Shown: piece by piece, positions 59,784 to 59,880 of the stretch
Layout of the letters: each line of letters begins with the position of its first letter
Numbering within the stretch: position 1 is the stretch's first letter
NCBI GenBank assembly: GCA_934481445.1
Contig: CAKSPC010000009.1
Span: 1-59,880 of the forward strand
Origin: an uncultured Oscillospiraceae bacterium
GTDB lineage: Bacteria > Bacillota > Clostridia > Oscillospirales > Ruminococcaceae
Length of the DNA stretch: 59,880 nt
Direction: 5' to 3'
Made by a program: the position numbers and the translations under genes
Notes under the pieces: generated by a model
Told to the model about the DNA's origin: nothing
The model's input: the letters and a program-made list of their open reading frames with translations, nothing else
The model's database searches: none

Positions 59784-59880
59784 AGCTTGTCAAAAAACCT
59801 TTGAAATTTCCGCGTAGCGTATTGGTTTTCGCATTCCTCGGGTTTTGCTGGCGCAAAACGCTCACATTTTCATTTCGCGG

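Overview
The window is a gene-dense, roughly 50% GC chromosomal segment of an anaerobic, probably spore-forming Clostridia-type Firmicute. Ruminococcus-like Oscillospiraceae is the best guess. Evidence for this: SpoVS and YtfJ/GerW sporulation genes, an IreB-family gene, T-box leaders, biotin-dependent carboxyltransferase genes, an NADP-type glutamate dehydrogenase, a family GH26 mannanase, and many consensus SigA promoters (TTGACA-N17-TATAAT). No rRNA, tRNA, CRISPR array or intact mobile element is visible.

Layout. 1-0.3 kb: an AT-rich, edge-truncated MazG-like gene, foreign in composition, abuts a decayed carboxynorspermidine decarboxylase (nspC) stub. 0.3-6.2 kb: a minus-strand polyamine operon, speD - ornithine/lysine/arginine decarboxylase - speE - cupin - carboxy(nor)spermidine dehydrogenase - zinc-ribbon membrane protein - nspC remnant. 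6.2-12.2 kb: uridine-kinase-like gene, araD, asparaginase, spoVS, ymdB, purA, upp. 12.2-18 kb: DUF624 protein, a 34-aa membrane peptide, a 778-aa transmembrane propeller-like protein with its sigma-like partner, and aspS. 18-21.3 kb: DUF368 (PopT-like) and gdhA on the plus strand, then two small genes. 21.4-25.5 kb: a CUT1-type sugar ABC importer with two LacI/CcpA-like operators. 25.5-28.8 kb: a soluble biotin-dependent transcarboxylase-like operon. 28.8-34.5 kb: the conserved M50 protease - scpA - scpB - DUF2953 - ytfJ - dacF-like - rluB block.

34.5-36.6 kb: a T-box-like leader, threonine ammonia-lyase and RidA. 36.6-40.8 kb: an acidic-repeat lipoprotein, cysK with a palindromic operator, an Ig-like lipoprotein and a surface SGNH hydrolase. 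40.8-44.5 kb: a polar amino acid ABC importer translationally coupled to an EamA permease. 44.7-45.4 kb: a cytidylate-kinase-like gene. 45.5-50.7 kb: a livJHMGF branched-chain amino acid importer. 50.8-53.5 kb: ireB, a DivIVA-like acidic protein and an orphan class I fumarase beta-type subunit. 53.5-57.3 kb: a sigma factor, a zinc-ribbon protein, a cytoplasmic GH26 mannanase and tandem DUF4358-like lipoproteins. 57.3-59.9 kb: non-coding repeats, a canonical proline T-box and proS.

The genes suggest amino acid-centred metabolism (three ABC importers, gdhA, ilvA/ridA, cysK, asparaginase, tRNA-sensing leaders) with some plant polysaccharide use. The items most worth a second look are the polyamine operon ending in an nspC stub, the sigma-like/propeller membrane pair, the degenerate T-box before ilvA, and recurrent hairpins directly after solute-binding-protein genes.
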